This document shows positions 1-8,832 of a stretch of DNA of 14,210 nt, one piece after another. A program made the position numbers and the translations under genes. The stretch's first letter is position 1. Each line of letters starts with the position of its first letter. The DNA is from Comamonadaceae bacterium (GTDB lineage: Bacteria; Pseudomonadota; Gammaproteobacteria; Burkholderiales; Burkholderiaceae): assembly GCA_947374535.1 (NCBI GenBank), contig CANCCJ010000064.1, forward strand, positions 1 to 14,210, read 5' to 3'. The notes below the pieces were generated by a model that was not told the DNA's origin, did no database searches, and saw only the letters and a program-made list of their open reading frames with translations.

Positions 1-89
1 TAGACGATGCCAGGTGTACGGCCAGTGATACGCAGACGGCGGCTCGCACCCGTTCCCTGCTTAGCGCGCTCAAAAGCGACAAATTTCAT
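1..89 (-). CDS. rplY: 50S ribosomal protein L25 (general stress protein Ctc family), N-terminal fragment
   Basis: Only the first 29 codons lie in the window; the gene runs off the left edge. The start [20 protein letters not shown] followed by [10 protein letters not shown] is the typical N-terminus of bacterial L25, with the conserved basic R..G..SRRLR..G..PGIVY pattern that contacts 5S rRNA in the large subunit. An ATG at 87-89 is preceded by a GGAG Shine-Dalgarno about 7 nt upstream (plus-strand 97-100 ctcc). It lies directly downstream of prs on the same strand, the usual place for this gene in proteobacteria. Whether it has the C-terminal beta (TL5/CTC) domain usual in betaproteobacteria cannot be seen. 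Recognition rests on a short fragment but is supported by context. Confidence 0.88.
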   Translation of the reverse strand, partial: MKFVAFERAKQGTGASRRLRITGRTPGIV

Positions 90-200
90 AATTAACTCCA
101 GTAAGAACCCACCGCGACCAGTGTGATTCCAGTTTCAAAAATAGGCCGCACAACACAAGGAAGGCAGCCCGAGGTGATGCTCGACGACTGAAACAGCGGT

Positions 201-1175
201 TTAGAACAGCTGATCTTGGTCGGAGAACAAACTCATGACCGACTCGCCGCTGGCAATGCGTTGGATCGTTTCAGCGATCAACGGAGCTACGGTGAGTTGG
301 CGGATTTTCTTGCAGGCACGGCCAGCTTCGCTCAAAGGAATGGTGTTGGTCACCACAACTTCGTCGAGGGCATCGCCTTGGGCAATGCGTTCAATCGCAG
401 GGCCAGAGAAGATGGGATGTGTGCAGTAGGCGTAAACCTTCTTGGCACCGCGAGCCTTGAGCACTTCAGCGGCTTTGACCAAGGTGCCTGCGGTATCGAT
501 CATGTCGTCCATGATGACGCAGTTGCGGCCATCGATGTCGCCAATGACGTTCATGACTTCAGACACGTTGGCTTTGGGGCGACGCTTGTCAATGATGGCC
601 AAGTCGCAACCGAGTTGTTTGGCCAAAGCGCGTGCGCGAACCACGCCACCCACATCGGGTGATACCACGATCAGGTCTTCGTAGTTCTTGGTGCGTAAAT
701 CGCCCAACAACACGGGAGATGCGTAGATGTTGTCGACTGGAATGTCGAAAAAACCTTGAATTTGGTCAGCATGCAAGTCCATGGTCAACACGCGGGCCAC
801 GCCAGCGGTTTGCAGCAAATCGGCCACCAATTTGGCGGAGATTGGCACACGGCTTGAACGTGGACGGCGGTCTTGACGGGCGTAACCAAAGTAGGGGATG
901 ACCGCGCTGATGCGTTCTGCTGAGGCGCGCTTCAAGGCGTCCACCATGATCAGCAATTCCATCACGCTTTCGTTGGTAGGCGCGCAAGTGCTTTGCACCA
1001 CGAACACATCGCGGGCACGGACGTTTTGATTGATTTCGACGGTGACTTCACCGTCAGAGAAGCGGCCTACATGAGCAGCGCCAACTTCGATACCGAGATG
1101 GGTCGCAATTTCGGCTGCCAATGTTGGATTGGCGTTGCCGGTAAAGACCATGAAGTCGGGGGTGTGGTTCGACAT
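201..1175 (-). CDS. prs: Ribose-phosphate pyrophosphokinase (PRPP synthase)
   Basis: Makes 5-phosphoribosyl-1-pyrophosphate from ribose 5-phosphate and ATP in the cytoplasm, the precursor of purine, pyrimidine, histidine, tryptophan and NAD synthesis. The product is 324 aa, close to the usual 310-320. Visible motifs are [11 protein letters not shown] (around 94-104, ATP binding), [11 protein letters not shown] (about 133-143, catalytic His region), the flexible-loop [12 protein letters not shown] (about 186) and the PRPP-binding [12 protein letters not shown] (about 220-231). I place the start at the ATG at 1173-1175 ([13 protein letters not shown]). A longer frame begins with TTG at 1199 but adds eight residues absent from relatives as I know them. 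Upstream lie tRNA-Gln and ispE on the same strand; downstream is rplY after 111 bp. The 110-bp leader holds tandem hairpins that may separate its expression from that of the tRNA. Confidence 0.97.
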   Translation of the reverse strand: MSNHTPDFMVFTGNANPTLAAEIATHLGIEVGAAHVGRFSDGEVTVEINQNVRARDVFVVQSTCAPTNESVMELLIMVDALKRASAERISAVIPYFGYARQDRRPRSSRVPISAKLVADLLQTAGVARVLTMDLHADQIQGFFDIPVDNIYASPVLLGDLRTKNYEDLIVVSPDVGGVVRARALAKQLGCDLAIIDKRRPKANVSEVMNVIGDIDGRNCVIMDDMIDTAGTLVKAAEVLKARGAKKVYAYCTHPIFSGPAIERIAQGDALDEVVVTNTIPLSEAGRACKKIRQLTVAPLIAETIQRIASGESVMSLFSDQDQLF

Positions 1176-1233
1176 GATGACGTATGACTTTCGCTTCAAG
1201 ACCCATGACGCAATGAGCCGTCACTTGCAAACC

Positions 1234-1276
1234 GAGCACAGATGTGCTTTTAGAAAACTGAGCACAACGTGCTTTT
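1234..1276. repeat. Two tandem near-identical hairpins between tRNA-Gln and prs
   Basis: The plus strand reads GAGCACAGATGTGCTTTT at 1234-1251 and GAGCACAACGTGCTTTT at 1260-1276. Each copy is an inverted repeat AGCAC(A)...(T)GTGCT with a 2-4 nt loop, and each is followed by TTTT on the plus strand. On the transcribed minus strand each stem is preceded by AAAA, and runs of T (TTTT after the first, TTT after the second) lie a few bases past each stem. They sit in the leader between the 3' end of tRNA-Gln and the prs start. They could act as a partial terminator, a processing site that frees the tRNA, or an RNA-stabilising structure. The repeat is seen directly; its function is a guess. Confidence 0.6.
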
Positions 1277-1285
1277 CAAAACATT

Positions 1286-1362
1286 TGGCAGGGGAAGAAG
1301 GACTCGAACCTTCGCATGCTGGAATCAAAATCCAGTGCCTTAACCAACTTGGCGACTCCCCT
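1286..1362 (-). tRNA. tRNA-Gln (anticodon UUG)
   Basis: A 77-nt cloverleaf with encoded CCA. The acceptor is AGGGGAG/TTCCCCT (one G-U pair) with discriminator G. The D-arm begins GCC and the anticodon stem CTGGA/TCCAG closes the loop TTTTGAT with anticodon TTG (complement at plus 1326-1328). The T-arm is GAAGG TTCGAGT CCTTC. It reads Gln codons. It lies 32 bp after the ispE stop and about 110 bp before prs on the same strand, so it is probably cotranscribed with them and released by RNase processing; no separate promoter is obvious in the 32-bp gap. Confidence 0.97.
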
Positions 1363-1394
1363 ACACAGGTCAGATGCTTTGCAGCAACCAACCG

Positions 1395-2240
1395 TTAACT
1401 TTCACTGGTAGCCCAACCCGCTTGTGGATGAACTGCCATACTGCTGCATATCCGCATTTGCCAGTTATGTGGGGCTGAGTCAATCAACACACCATGCGAC
1501 AACTTTGCAAACACTGCGCTGCCAGAACCGGTCATGCGTGGGCTTAATCCAAAAGAACCTAGCCACTGAAGTGCTTCGGTGATTTCTGGGCACAACGCCT
1601 GAGCTACTGGCTGCAAATCGTTACGACCAAAACCGTAATGATTAACAGCGAAGACCGGCATTGTAGCAGTTTCTGTAGCGCGTTGCAGCTCTTGCGCACG
1701 AAAAATTTTTGCGGTCTCTAAGCCAGCGTTGGGTTTGACCACCGCAAAGCGCGCAGCAGGCACTTCTATTGGTGTTATTTTCTCGCCAATGCCTTCCACC
1801 CATGCGTTGTGGCCACCTAGGAAAAAGGGCACATCTGCCCCTAAGGCAAGGCCTAGAGGCATGAGCTTGGACAGGGGCCATTTCAAATCCCACAAACGGT
1901 TGAGTGCCAACAAGGTGGTGGCGGCATCCGACGAGCCGCCGCCCATGCCTGCTTGCGCGGGAATTTGTTTATCAATCGCGATGTGTGCGCCCAAGAGCGT
2001 GCCACTGGCTTGCTGCAAGGCGCGAGCAGCGCGCATCACCAAGTCGTCAGCGGGTAGTGGGGTGGTGAGGTCTGTGCGTTCAATGACGCCGTCGTCGCGC
2101 AGATCGAAGTGCAGCGTGTCGCACCAATCGATCAACATAAAGACCGATTGCAACAAGTGGTAGCCGTCATCGCGCCGCCCCGTGATGTGCAAAAACAGGT
2201 TGAGCTTGGCGGGGGCTAAGACGTTGTGTAGCGAACGCAT
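1395..2240 (-). CDS. ispE: 4-diphosphocytidyl-2-C-methyl-D-erythritol kinase
   Basis: Phosphorylates the 2-hydroxyl of CDP-methylerythritol with ATP, the fourth step of the MEP pathway to isopentenyl diphosphate. The product is 281 aa, normal for the family, and belongs to the GHMP kinases. It has the N-terminal APAKLNLFLHITGRRDDGYH (catalytic Lys12), the glycine-rich ATP loop PAQAGMGGGSSDAATT (about 94-109), LGADVPFFLGG with catalytic Asp136, and the C-terminal GHMP motif MTGSGSAVFA (about 236-245). The start is the ATG at 2238-2240 (MRSLHNVLAPAKLN). The open frame continues 35 codons upstream without homology, into lolB. The gap to the lolB stop is only 5 bp, and no strong Shine-Dalgarno is visible, which suggests translational coupling. 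tRNA-Gln and prs follow. Confidence 0.97.
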   Translation of the reverse strand: MRSLHNVLAPAKLNLFLHITGRRDDGYHLLQSVFMLIDWCDTLHFDLRDDGVIERTDLTTPLPADDLVMRAARALQQASGTLLGAHIAIDKQIPAQAGMGGGSSDAATTLLALNRLWDLKWPLSKLMPLGLALGADVPFFLGGHNAWVEGIGEKITPIEVPAARFAVVKPNAGLETAKIFRAQELQRATETATMPVFAVNHYGFGRNDLQPVAQALCPEITEALQWLGSFGLSPRMTGSGSAVFAKLSHGVLIDSAPHNWQMRICSSMAVHPQAGWATSES

Positions 2241-2245
2241 AGGCT

Positions 2246-2746
2246 TTATGGGTCGAGTTTGATGCGAAGTGTGACTTCGGGGGTTGGCGCTGTGCGTTTG
2301 GCGGTCACCGTGCCTTGCGATGCGGCGGATAGGTCCGCTTGCCAACCCGTGGCTTGTTCATCACGTCCCTGTAACCATCCAAAGATGGCGTCAATGGGCA
2401 ATGCGGCGCCGGTCGTTTTCTCGGTTAATTCGGCCAAGGAGCTGAAGAACTGATGTTTGTTGCCATCGCTGAGTTCTACCAGTTGTGGTGTCCATTGCAA
2501 AGCGCCAACCGTGGTGCCGAGTGGGGAATACAAATCAAGTTCCCCGTTGTGGGCGTCACCACGCAACACAAAGCTGGCACTCATGGAGGAAGGCGCGTCG
2601 CCAAGCACTTGCACGCTGATGCGGCCTTGCCAATCTGGGTGGCTGGCTTGATCTGCGGTGACGGCTTTTGTTGGGTGGTTAGGTGTGGTGCAACCTGCCA
2701 ACACCAGTCCCATCAGCAGCGCCGCCAACAAACCACGTAGGGTCAC
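2246..2746 (-). CDS. lolB: Outer-membrane lipoprotein LolB
   Basis: Receives lipoproteins from the periplasmic carrier LolA and inserts them into the inner leaflet of the outer membrane. The product is 166 aa, shorter than the roughly 200-aa enterobacterial precursor. The N-terminus is a lipoprotein signal peptide with lipobox LAGC and lipidated Cys19. The LolB-type body shows DWQGRISVQV (about 38-47), GELDLYSPLGTTVGAL (about 68-83) and LPIDAIFGWLQG (about 116-127). The start is a GTG at 2744-2746 inside a 4-nt GTGA overlap with the TPR gene stop, typical of coupled translation. It is followed by ispE after 5 bp. The position between a TPR protein and ispE matches the known proteobacterial arrangement and supports the call despite the weak conservation usual in this family. 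Confidence 0.92.
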   Translation of the reverse strand: MTLRGLLAALLMGLVLAGCTTPNHPTKAVTADQASHPDWQGRISVQVLGDAPSSMSASFVLRGDAHNGELDLYSPLGTTVGALQWTPQLVELSDGNKHQFFSSLAELTEKTTGAALPIDAIFGWLQGRDEQATGWQADLSAASQGTVTAKRTAPTPEVTLRIKLDP

Positions 2747-4386
2747 AGCGCGGGCTTGAGACGTTGCAACGTCTCTTGCAAGGTCTCGTTGTTAGGCGCT
2801 GAGTTCAGGCCTTCACGCCAAACTTGAAGGGCTTCATCTTGGCGTTTCATCTTCCACAGCACTTCACCTAAGTGAGCTGCAATTTCAGCATCAGCGCGGT
2901 CTTTGTAGGCTTTTTGCAAGTAGATCAAGGCCGAACCGAAGTTGCCCAAACGAAATTCGACCCAGCCCAAGCTGTCGGTAATGAAAGGATCATCGGGTGC
3001 GAAGGTTAGGGCTTTGACGATGAGTTGTTTGGCTTCTGGCAAACGAATGTTGCGGTCTGCGAGCGAGAAGCCCAAAGCGTTGTAGGCGTTGTAGTAGCTG
3101 GGATTTTTGGCGATGACCACACGCAAAAGCGTTTCCATCTCATCGAGCTTGTTGAGCTTTTCGGCCAGCATGGCTTGCTCGTAAGTCAGGTCCGTGTCAT
3201 CGCCACTGTTGGCGGCTAGCACATCAAAGGCAGCTTGCCATTGGCGATGGTCGCGCAACAGTTGCACTTCGGCCAACACACGGCTGCGTTCTTCGTCGGC
3301 ATTGCTGGCAGGCAGTTGGGCAATCAGCCGACGTGCCTCGCTCATCTTGCCTTGACGAGCCAGCATCGCGGCGCGACGGGTTTGGGCTTGCGTGAGTCCA
3401 CGGTTGCTGTTGTCCGTGGGGTTTTTGGTGACCAAGCTGACATAGCGTGACAGCGAGGCTTCGGCGTCTTTGTCTTGGGCTTGTTCGAATTGAAGCGAAC
3501 CCAGCACCAGCCAAGCATCCGCCAATTTGGGGTCTTTGCGCGTGATGGCTTGCAGTTGTTCGGTGGCTTCGGTGTAGCGTTCTAGTTCAATCAAAACACG
3601 CACATAACTCATCGCCATTTCAGTGCCGTCTTGTTTGCGCAAGGCTTGGACCACCAAGGGTTCTGCCTCTGCAACCTTGCGCCCCATCAACTCCATGGCC
3701 AGCAAGACCGGCCCTTGTGATTTGTTGTCTGCGGCTTGACCTTTTTTGGCGGCCTCTAATGCACCGTTCACATCATCATTGGCCAAGCGCATGCGGCCTA
3801 AGCTGGTCCAAGCCACTGCACCTGTGGCGTTGTTCTTGGTCAGGTAGGGTTCAAGCGCTTGTTGCACCACGTGAGCTGCGCGCTTTTTGTCGCTCACACG
3901 AGCATAGTGGCGCGGAATCAAATTGATGCTGGTGTCGCGTTCTGCATCCGGTGCAAGAGCGAGTTCTTTTTTAAGCGGTTCTAAGCTCTCGCCCACTTGG
4001 TTCAAGGCCAGCAAAATTTGCAGCACTTGGCTGTTGGCTTTGCGGTCTTGTGGCCAAGCGTGCGACCAAGCGCGTGCCGCCATCAAGGCGCCGTCACCCG
4101 AACGCGATTGCAAGGCGATCTCTACCGCACGGTCATACAGCTGAACATCATTGGATTTGCGCGCGGCATCGAGCAAGAGGGAGAAGCCTGCGGCGGGCTC
4201 GCCTTGGCGCAAGTTCATCTCGCCCAACAAAATTTCGTAAAGCAACTCGCCTGTCATGGCCGAGTTCTCTGCCTTGTCGGTTTCACTGTCTTGTGCGTGA
4301 ACCGACACGGGCAAGGTGCAAGAGGCTGCTGTGATGAGCGCAAGGCGCAAGGCCCAAAGACGTGCGGCAGACAAGGGGAATTTCAT
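2743..4386 (-). CDS. Secreted tetratricopeptide-repeat protein
   Basis: A 547-aa protein with a Sec signal peptide: a basic start, hydrophobic LALITAASC and a likely cleavage after VHA near residue 31. The rest is an array of helical TPR units. The clearest are NAYNALGFSLADRNIRLPEA (about 430-450), DSLGWVEFRLGNFGSALIYL (about 470-490) and AEIAAHLGEVLWKMKRQDEA (about 500-520). The protein is expected in the periplasm or attached to the envelope as a protein-interaction scaffold. It is the first gene of the lolB-ispE-prs run and overlaps lolB by 4 nt. A TPR gene in this place is conserved in other proteobacteria, hinting at a link to lipoprotein or outer-membrane assembly, but I know of no defined function. 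The ATG at 4384-4386 gives the only sensible signal peptide. Confidence 0.88.
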   Translation of the reverse strand: MKFPLSAARLWALRLALITAASCTLPVSVHAQDSETDKAENSAMTGELLYEILLGEMNLRQGEPAAGFSLLLDAARKSNDVQLYDRAVEIALQSRSGDGALMAARAWSHAWPQDRKANSQVLQILLALNQVGESLEPLKKELALAPDAERDTSINLIPRHYARVSDKKRAAHVVQQALEPYLTKNNATGAVAWTSLGRMRLANDDVNGALEAAKKGQAADNKSQGPVLLAMELMGRKVAEAEPLVVQALRKQDGTEMAMSYVRVLIELERYTEATEQLQAITRKDPKLADAWLVLGSLQFEQAQDKDAEASLSRYVSLVTKNPTDNSNRGLTQAQTRRAAMLARQGKMSEARRLIAQLPASNADEERSRVLAEVQLLRDHRQWQAAFDVLAANSGDDTDLTYEQAMLAEKLNKLDEMETLLRVVIAKNPSYYNAYNALGFSLADRNIRLPEAKQLIVKALTFAPDDPFITDSLGWVEFRLGNFGSALIYLQKAYKDRADAEIAAHLGEVLWKMKRQDEALQVWREGLNSAPNNETLQETLQRLKPAL

Positions 4387-4392
4387 GTCCGC

Positions 4393-4400
4393 ATCATAAT
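4393..4400. promoter_or_regulatory. Candidate overlapping divergent -10 boxes between the TPR gene and mutM
   Basis: Only 39 bp separate the divergent starts at 4386 and 4426. The minus strand holds TATGAT (plus 4393-4398), one base from the -10 consensus, facing the TPR gene. The plus strand holds CATAAT (4395-4400), also one base from consensus, facing mutM. No good -35 box accompanies either. If used, the minus promoter would start transcription at or next to the AUG. This is pattern matching only. Confidence 0.3.
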
Positions 4401-4425
4401 CGCTGACTGTTTTTCTTAGCCACCC

Positions 4426-5241
4426 ATGCCCGAATTACCCGAAGTTGAAGTGACCCGTTTGAGCTTTGCCGACCGCATTGCGGGTGCCTGCGTGACCGGG
4501 GTGCGTTTGGGCAAGCCCTTGCGTTGGCCTTTGGGGTGTGAGCCTGAGTCTTTGGTCGGCCGCCAAGTAAAGGGTGTGCGCCGGCGCGGTAAGTATTTGC
4601 TGGTCGATCTGGATGATGGCTTGCTGCTGTGGCACTTGGGCATGTCGGGCAGCTTGCTTTTTGGCAACGACCGAAGTGCCCCCCAAGCGCATGACCACTT
4701 TGATCTAGACACCACCCAAGGCCTGCTGCGACTGAACGATCCCCGCCGCTTTGGGGCTGTGGTGTTTGCGCCTAGCGAGCAAAGTGCCGAAGCCGTGAAG
4801 TTGTTGGGCCACTTGGGCGTGGAGCCTTTGAATGGTGGCTTCGCGCTAGACGCCTTTCACCATGGCTTGCGCAAACGCAAAACCGCCATCAAGCAAGTGT
4901 TGTTGGGTGGCGAGCTGGTGGTGGGTGTGGGCAATATTTATGCGTCAGAGGCTTTGTTCTTAGCGGGCATTCGCCCCACCACACGGGCGGACCGCATCAG
5001 CCGCCCACGCACCGAAAAGCTGCGATTGGCCGTGATCGACGTGCTGGCGCGTGCGGTGAAAAAGGGCGGTAGCACTTTGCGCGACTTCTCAAGTGCCGAT
5101 GGCAAGACCGGCTACTTTCAGCTCGAAGCCCATGTGTATGACCGAGTGGGCGAGCCTTGCCGCGTCTGTGGCACAACGATTCGGCGCATTCAGCAAGGCC
5201 AGCGTTCCACCTATTACTGCGCTGTCTGCCAAAAACCATGA
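4426..5241 (+). CDS. mutM: Formamidopyrimidine-DNA glycosylase (MutM/Fpg)
   Basis: Excises 8-oxoguanine and formamidopyrimidines opposite C, then cleaves the abasic site by beta/delta elimination. The product is 271 aa, the usual length. The N-terminus MPELPEVE carries the nucleophile Pro2 and Glu3, with the conserved Lys56 in [16 protein letters not shown] (about 103-110) and the helix-two-turn-helix [12 protein letters not shown] (about 167-178) follow. The C-terminal zinc finger has Cys245, Cys248, Cys265 and Cys268, with the lesion-binding Arg260 in QGQRSTYYC. All key residues are present. The start is the ATG at 4426, fixed by the need for Met-Pro-Glu; no clear Shine-Dalgarno is seen. 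It overlaps mutY by 4 nt (ATGA), so the two enzymes of the 8-oxoG system are made together. Confidence 0.98.
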   Translation: MPELPEVEVTRLSFADRIAGACVTGVRLGKPLRWPLGCEPESLVGRQVKGVRRRGKYLLVDLDDGLLLWHLGMSGSLLFGNDRSAPQAHDHFDLDTTQGLLRLNDPRRFGAVVFAPSEQSAEAVKLLGHLGVEPLNGGFALDAFHHGLRKRKTAIKQVLLGGELVVGVGNIYASEALFLAGIRPTTRADRISRPRTEKLRLAVIDVLARAVKKGGSTLRDFSSADGKTGYFQLEAHVYDRVGEPCRVCGTTIRRIQQGQRSTYYCAVCQKP

Positions 5242-6287
5242 CCACATACAAAAAGAGTTTTGGTGACATCGTGGTGGCATGGCAAAAAAAGTCTGGCCGC
5301 CATGATCTGCCGTGGCAAAACACCCAAGACCCGTATGCCGTGTGGCTCTCGGAGATCATGTTGCAGCAAACGCAAGTGGTCACGGTGCGCGATTACTTTG
5401 CGCGCTTCATGGCGCGCTTTCCCACGGTGGCTGATCTTGCGGCAGCCCATCAAGACGAGGTGCTAGGCCTATGGAGTGGCTTGGGCTACTACAGCCGTGC
5501 GCGCAATATGCACCGCGCCGCGCAAGATGTGGTGGCTTTGCACAGCGGCGCTTTCCCGCGCAGCTCAGAGGCTTTGCAAACATTGCCTGGCATTGGCCGC
5601 TCCACCGCCGCGGCGGTGGCCTCGCTGTGCTTTGGCGAGCCGATTGCGATTTTGGATGGCAACGTCAAACGCGTGCTCACGCGCTATTTGGGTTTCAAAG
5701 GCGATTTAGCCTCATCGCGTGTGGAAAAAGACTTGTGGGCCATCGCCCAAACTCTGCTGCCGCAACGCGAGGTGAACAAATCCATGCCGATCTACACCCA
5801 AGGCGTGATGGATTTGGGGGCCACCGTGTGCACACCTAAAAAGCCGCAGTGTGGGCAATGCCCCGTCTTAGATGCGTGCGTGGCGAAGGCTGAGGGACAG
5901 CCTGAGCGTTATCCAGTGAAGACGCGCAAACTCAAACGCAGCTCAGAGCAACTGTGGTTGCTGCAAGCTCAAACGACCAAAGATGACGTGTGGCTGATGC
6001 AGCGTCCTCAAACTGGTGTGTGGGCGGGTTTGTATTGCCTACCTGTGTTTGAGAGTTTTGAGGTTTTGCAATCAGCGCTGCCTGCGAAGTACCGCGCTCA
6101 GTTGCAAGAGGGCGGAGTGTTCAAACATGTGTTGACCCACAAAGATTTGCACATGCATCCGGTGCAATTGACATTGCCCAGCCCCGTGAAGTTGCTTGCT
6201 GGAATGGGCGAAGGCCAGTGGGTAGCAAAAGCCGATTGGCCCGCACTTGGCCTGCCCGCACCTGTGCGCAAATTGCTGGTGCGTTAA
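5238..6287 (+). CDS. mutY: Adenine DNA glycosylase MutY
   Basis: Removes adenine mispaired with 8-oxoguanine or G, preventing G:C to T:A transversions. The product is 349 aa, matching the family length. The N-terminal catalytic domain has [11 protein letters not shown] with catalytic Glu39, the helix-hairpin-helix [12 protein letters not shown] (about 116-127) and [12 protein letters not shown] with catalytic Asp140. The 4Fe-4S cluster ligands are Cys198-X6-Cys205-X2-Cys208-X5-Cys214. The C-terminal part (about 235-349) is the NUDIX-like domain that recognises 8-oxoG, including [18 protein letters not shown] and [12 protein letters not shown]. The start is the ATG at 5238 inside the ATGA overlap with mutM; the open frame upstream lies within mutM in another frame and is not coding. 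The stop codon overlaps that of the convergent rapZ. Confidence 0.98.
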   Translation: MTTYKKSFGDIVVAWQKKSGRHDLPWQNTQDPYAVWLSEIMLQQTQVVTVRDYFARFMARFPTVADLAAAHQDEVLGLWSGLGYYSRARNMHRAAQDVVALHSGAFPRSSEALQTLPGIGRSTAAAVASLCFGEPIAILDGNVKRVLTRYLGFKGDLASSRVEKDLWAIAQTLLPQREVNKSMPIYTQGVMDLGATVCTPKKPQCGQCPVLDACVAKAEGQPERYPVKTRKLKRSSEQLWLLQAQTTKDDVWLMQRPQTGVWAGLYCLPVFESFEVLQSALPAKYRAQLQEGGVFKHVLTHKDLHMHPVQLTLPSPVKLLAGMGEGQWVAKADWPALGLPAPVRKLLVR

Positions 6288-7162
6288 GCCGCAACGTCCA
6301 ATTCGCGATGGCGCTTGAGCGTGACCCACTCTTGCGCAAAGCGCTGAAACAGCAACTCCACCAAGTACACGGAACGGTGTTGACCGCCGGTGCAGCCTAT
6401 GGCCACCGTCACATAGCTGCGGTGGTCTTGGTTCAGGTCAGGCAGCCATGAGTTGAGAAAATCAGAAATCTGACTCGCCATTTTCTCGACAGCACCGTGG
6501 TCAGCCAGCCATTCAGCCACAGCCGCATCGCGGCCTGTGAGCGGGCGCAAGGCAGGCTCGTAGTGCGGGTTGGGCAGCATGCGCACGTCAAACACGTAGT
6601 CGGCATGCACGGGAATCCCGCGTTTGAAAGCGAAGGATTCAAACATCAGCGTCAGCTGCGTGGCGGGTGCCGAGATGAGTGACTTGATGTAGCCCTGCAG
6701 CTTGCTACTGCGCAGCAAGCTGGTGTCAATGATGTGCGACTCTTCACGCAACTCAGCCAGCAGCTCGCGCTCGAACTCAATGGCCTCGACGAGATCGCGC
6801 TGTTGGTCGCGAATCACATCTTGTCCGTCTTGGCGTGACAGTGGATGGCGGCGGCGTGTTTCGGAAAACCGATGCACCAAGATCTCGGTGGTTGCATCTA
6901 AGAACAGCAAACGCACATCCACATCCATCAAGCGCAAGTGGGCCAGTTGTGCGGGTACCAAAGGCAGTGAGCTGGCGCTGCGCACATCCATCGCAATGGC
7001 GACTTTGCTGATGCTTTGTTGCTGTTCAAGTTGCACAAATGGCAGCAGCAGTTCGGGGGGTAAGTTGTCGACGCAGTAGTAGCCTGCATCTTCGAGTGCG
7101 TTCAAAGCCACAGACTTGCCCGAGCCCGACATGCCGGTGATGAGTACCAGTTCTTGTTTCAT
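6284..7162 (-). CDS. rapZ: RNase adapter / nucleotide-binding protein RapZ (YvcJ family)
   Basis: A 292-aa P-loop protein. In enterobacteria RapZ binds small RNAs and delivers GlmZ to RNase E, controlling glucosamine-6-phosphate synthesis; in other bacteria the family hydrolyses ATP/GTP and its target is less clear. Walker A is GMSGSGKS (about 10-17), followed by [15 protein letters not shown]. Other family markers are ETRRRHPL (about 101-108), [13 protein letters not shown] (about 191-203) and [16 protein letters not shown] (about 254-269). The start ATG at 7160-7162 overlaps the recN stop as ATGA. In many proteobacteria rapZ lies near PTS-Ntr genes such as ptsN or hprK; here it instead follows nadK-recN. 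Its stop shares TTAA with mutY. Identity is secure; the sRNA role in this organism is inferred. Confidence 0.95.
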   Translation of the reverse strand: MKQELVLITGMSGSGKSVALNALEDAGYYCVDNLPPELLLPFVQLEQQQSISKVAIAMDVRSASSLPLVPAQLAHLRLMDVDVRLLFLDATTEILVHRFSETRRRHPLSRQDGQDVIRDQQRDLVEAIEFERELLAELREESHIIDTSLLRSSKLQGYIKSLISAPATQLTLMFESFAFKRGIPVHADYVFDVRMLPNPHYEPALRPLTGRDAAVAEWLADHGAVEKMASQISDFLNSWLPDLNQDHRSYVTVAIGCTGGQHRSVYLVELLFQRFAQEWVTLKRHRELDVAA

Positions 7163-8832
7163 TTTTTGCTGGCCTTTGCAGAAGTTTGGAGCATTTCACG
7201 CGCGTGGGCGAGGGTGGTGTCTGACACTTTCTCGCCGCCCAACATGCGTGCGATTTCGTTTACGCGGGCTTCGGCGTTGAGGGCGTTCACTTGACTGGAC
7301 GTGCCATGTGCATCGCTGTGCTTGGATACCACCAAGTGGTGGTCGGCGCAGGCGGCGACTTGCGGCAAGTGGGTGACGGCCAGCACTTGGCGGTCTTGGC
7401 CCAGCTGTTTCATCAAGCGGCCCACGGTCTCGGCGACGGCACCGCCCACGCCTGAATCGACTTCGTCAAAGATGAGTGTTTGTGCAGTGCCTAGCTGACT
7501 GGTGGTGACGGCGATGGCCAAAGCGATGCGCGACAACTCTCCGCCTGATGCCACTTTGCCCACGGGACGAGGCGTGCTACCTGAGTGACCTGCGACCAAA
7601 AACAAAATACTTTCCAAGCCGCTGGCGGTCGCTTGCGCAGTCTTTTCAAGCTGCACTTCAAAGCGGCCACCTTGCATGCCCAAGCCTTGCATGGCTTGGG
7701 TGATGGCGTTGGCGAGTTTGGGCGCTGCTTGCGTTCTGGCTAGTGAGACCTTGTGAGCTTCTGATTGGTACGCGGCTGCGGCTTTGGCTTCTGTCGCCTC
7801 AAGCGCTTCAAGGTCGGTTGCAGCATCGAGTTGCGTCAAACGAGTTTTCCACTCTTGGTAGAGCTCAGGCAGTGCTTGTGGCGTGCGTTTGAAGCGGCGC
7901 GCCAAAGACATCCACAAAGACATGCGGTCGTCCAAGCTTTGCAGACGTTGTGGGTCAAGTTCGGTGTGACTCAAGTAGGCGTTGAGCGAGTGCGCCACAT
8001 CGCCCGCTTGGGCGAGGCTAGAGGCGAGCACGTCGACCAGGGAGGCGAACGCTGGCTCCACATCGGTTTGGTGTTGTAAAACGTCTTGTGCTTTGGACAA
8101 GAGGCGTAGTGCGCCACGGTCGTCGTCTTCTAGCGCATCGATGGCGCTTTGTGCGGCATCCATCAAGGCTTGTGCGTTGGACAAGCGTGTGTGTTGGCTG
8201 TTGAGTTCGACCCATTCATCCACGGCGGGACCGAGTTTGTCGACCTCGGTGATTTGCCACATCAAGCGCTCGCGTTCTTCTTGCAGTGTGGCTTGCGCGG
8301 TGCGTGCGAGGTGCAAGGCTTGGGTGGCTTGTCGCCATTGCGTCCAAGTTTGAGTCAGGCTGTGCAGCGACACACCGGCATAGGCATCAAGCAGTCCGCG
8401 AACCGCCTCAGGGCGGGTCAGGCTTTGCCAGGCGTGCTGGCCGTGAATATCGAGCACCAAGTCGCCTAAGGCGCGCAGCTGGGTGGCGGTGGCAGGGCTG
8501 CCGTTGATCCAAGCGCGGCTTTTGCCTTGTGCGTCGATGGTGCGCTTGAGCAGCAGAGGGTCGTCGGCCGAAATGTCTGCAAAGCCTTCATCGTCCAGCC
8601 ACTTCAAAATGTTGGGCGTGGTGTCGAATTCAGCACAAATCTCGGCACGAGTGGCACCTTCACGCACCACGCTGCTTTCGGCTCGTGCGCCCAATACCAG
8701 TTGCAGAGCATCAATCAAGATCGATTTGCCAGCACCAGTCTCACCGGTGAGCGCAGAAAAGCCGCTCGACAAATCGAGGTCTAGTTCGCGCACGATCACA
8801 AAATCGCGCAAAACGATGTGCTGCAAACTCAT
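7159..8832 (-). CDS. recN: DNA repair protein RecN (SMC-like ATPase)
   Basis: An SMC-family ATPase that acts early in recombinational repair of double-strand breaks, probably by holding DNA ends or sister chromatids together. The product is 557 aa, the normal length. The N-terminal head has [20 protein letters not shown] with Walker A at about 30-37. The middle (about 160-385) is helical coiled coil rich in Gln, Ala, Leu and Glu, interrupted by a hinge-like region. The C-terminal head has the ABC signature [14 protein letters not shown] (about 428-440), Walker [14 protein letters not shown] (about 452-464) and switch His488 in [11 protein letters not shown]. The ATG at 8830-8832 overlaps the nadK stop (ATGA) and has a GAGGG Shine-Dalgarno inside the last nadK codons. 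I see no LexA box, but expression may start upstream of nadK. Confidence 0.98.
   Translation of the reverse strand: MSLQHIVLRDFVIVRELDLDLSSGFSALTGETGAGKSILIDALQLVLGARAESSVVREGATRAEICAEFDTTPNILKWLDDEGFADISADDPLLLKRTIDAQGKSRAWINGSPATATQLRALGDLVLDIHGQHAWQSLTRPEAVRGLLDAYAGVSLHSLTQTWTQWRQATQALHLARTAQATLQEERERLMWQITEVDKLGPAVDEWVELNSQHTRLSNAQALMDAAQSAIDALEDDDRGALRLLSKAQDVLQHQTDVEPAFASLVDVLASSLAQAGDVAHSLNAYLSHTELDPQRLQSLDDRMSLWMSLARRFKRTPQALPELYQEWKTRLTQLDAATDLEALEATEAKAAAAYQSEAHKVSLARTQAAPKLANAITQAMQGLGMQGGRFEVQLEKTAQATASGLESILFLVAGHSGSTPRPVGKVASGGELSRIALAIAVTTSQLGTAQTLIFDEVDSGVGGAVAETVGRLMKQLGQDRQVLAVTHLPQVAACADHHLVVSKHSDAHGTSSQVNALNAEARVNEIARMLGGEKVSDTTLAHAREMLQTSAKASKK

Noticed and set aside
1176..1199. 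Longer Prs with a TTG start adding eight residues
   Set aside because: The extra residues are not part of the conserved family, and the ATG at 1175 gives the expected N-terminus.
1729..2163. A 144-codon plus-strand open frame inside ispE
   Set aside because: It is antisense to a securely identified gene, has no recognisable domain and reflects the codon bias of ispE.
4416..4715. A 99-codon minus-strand open frame over the start of mutM
   Set aside because: Low-complexity Ser/Lys/Pro-rich translation opposite conserved mutM codons; no start signal or known motif.
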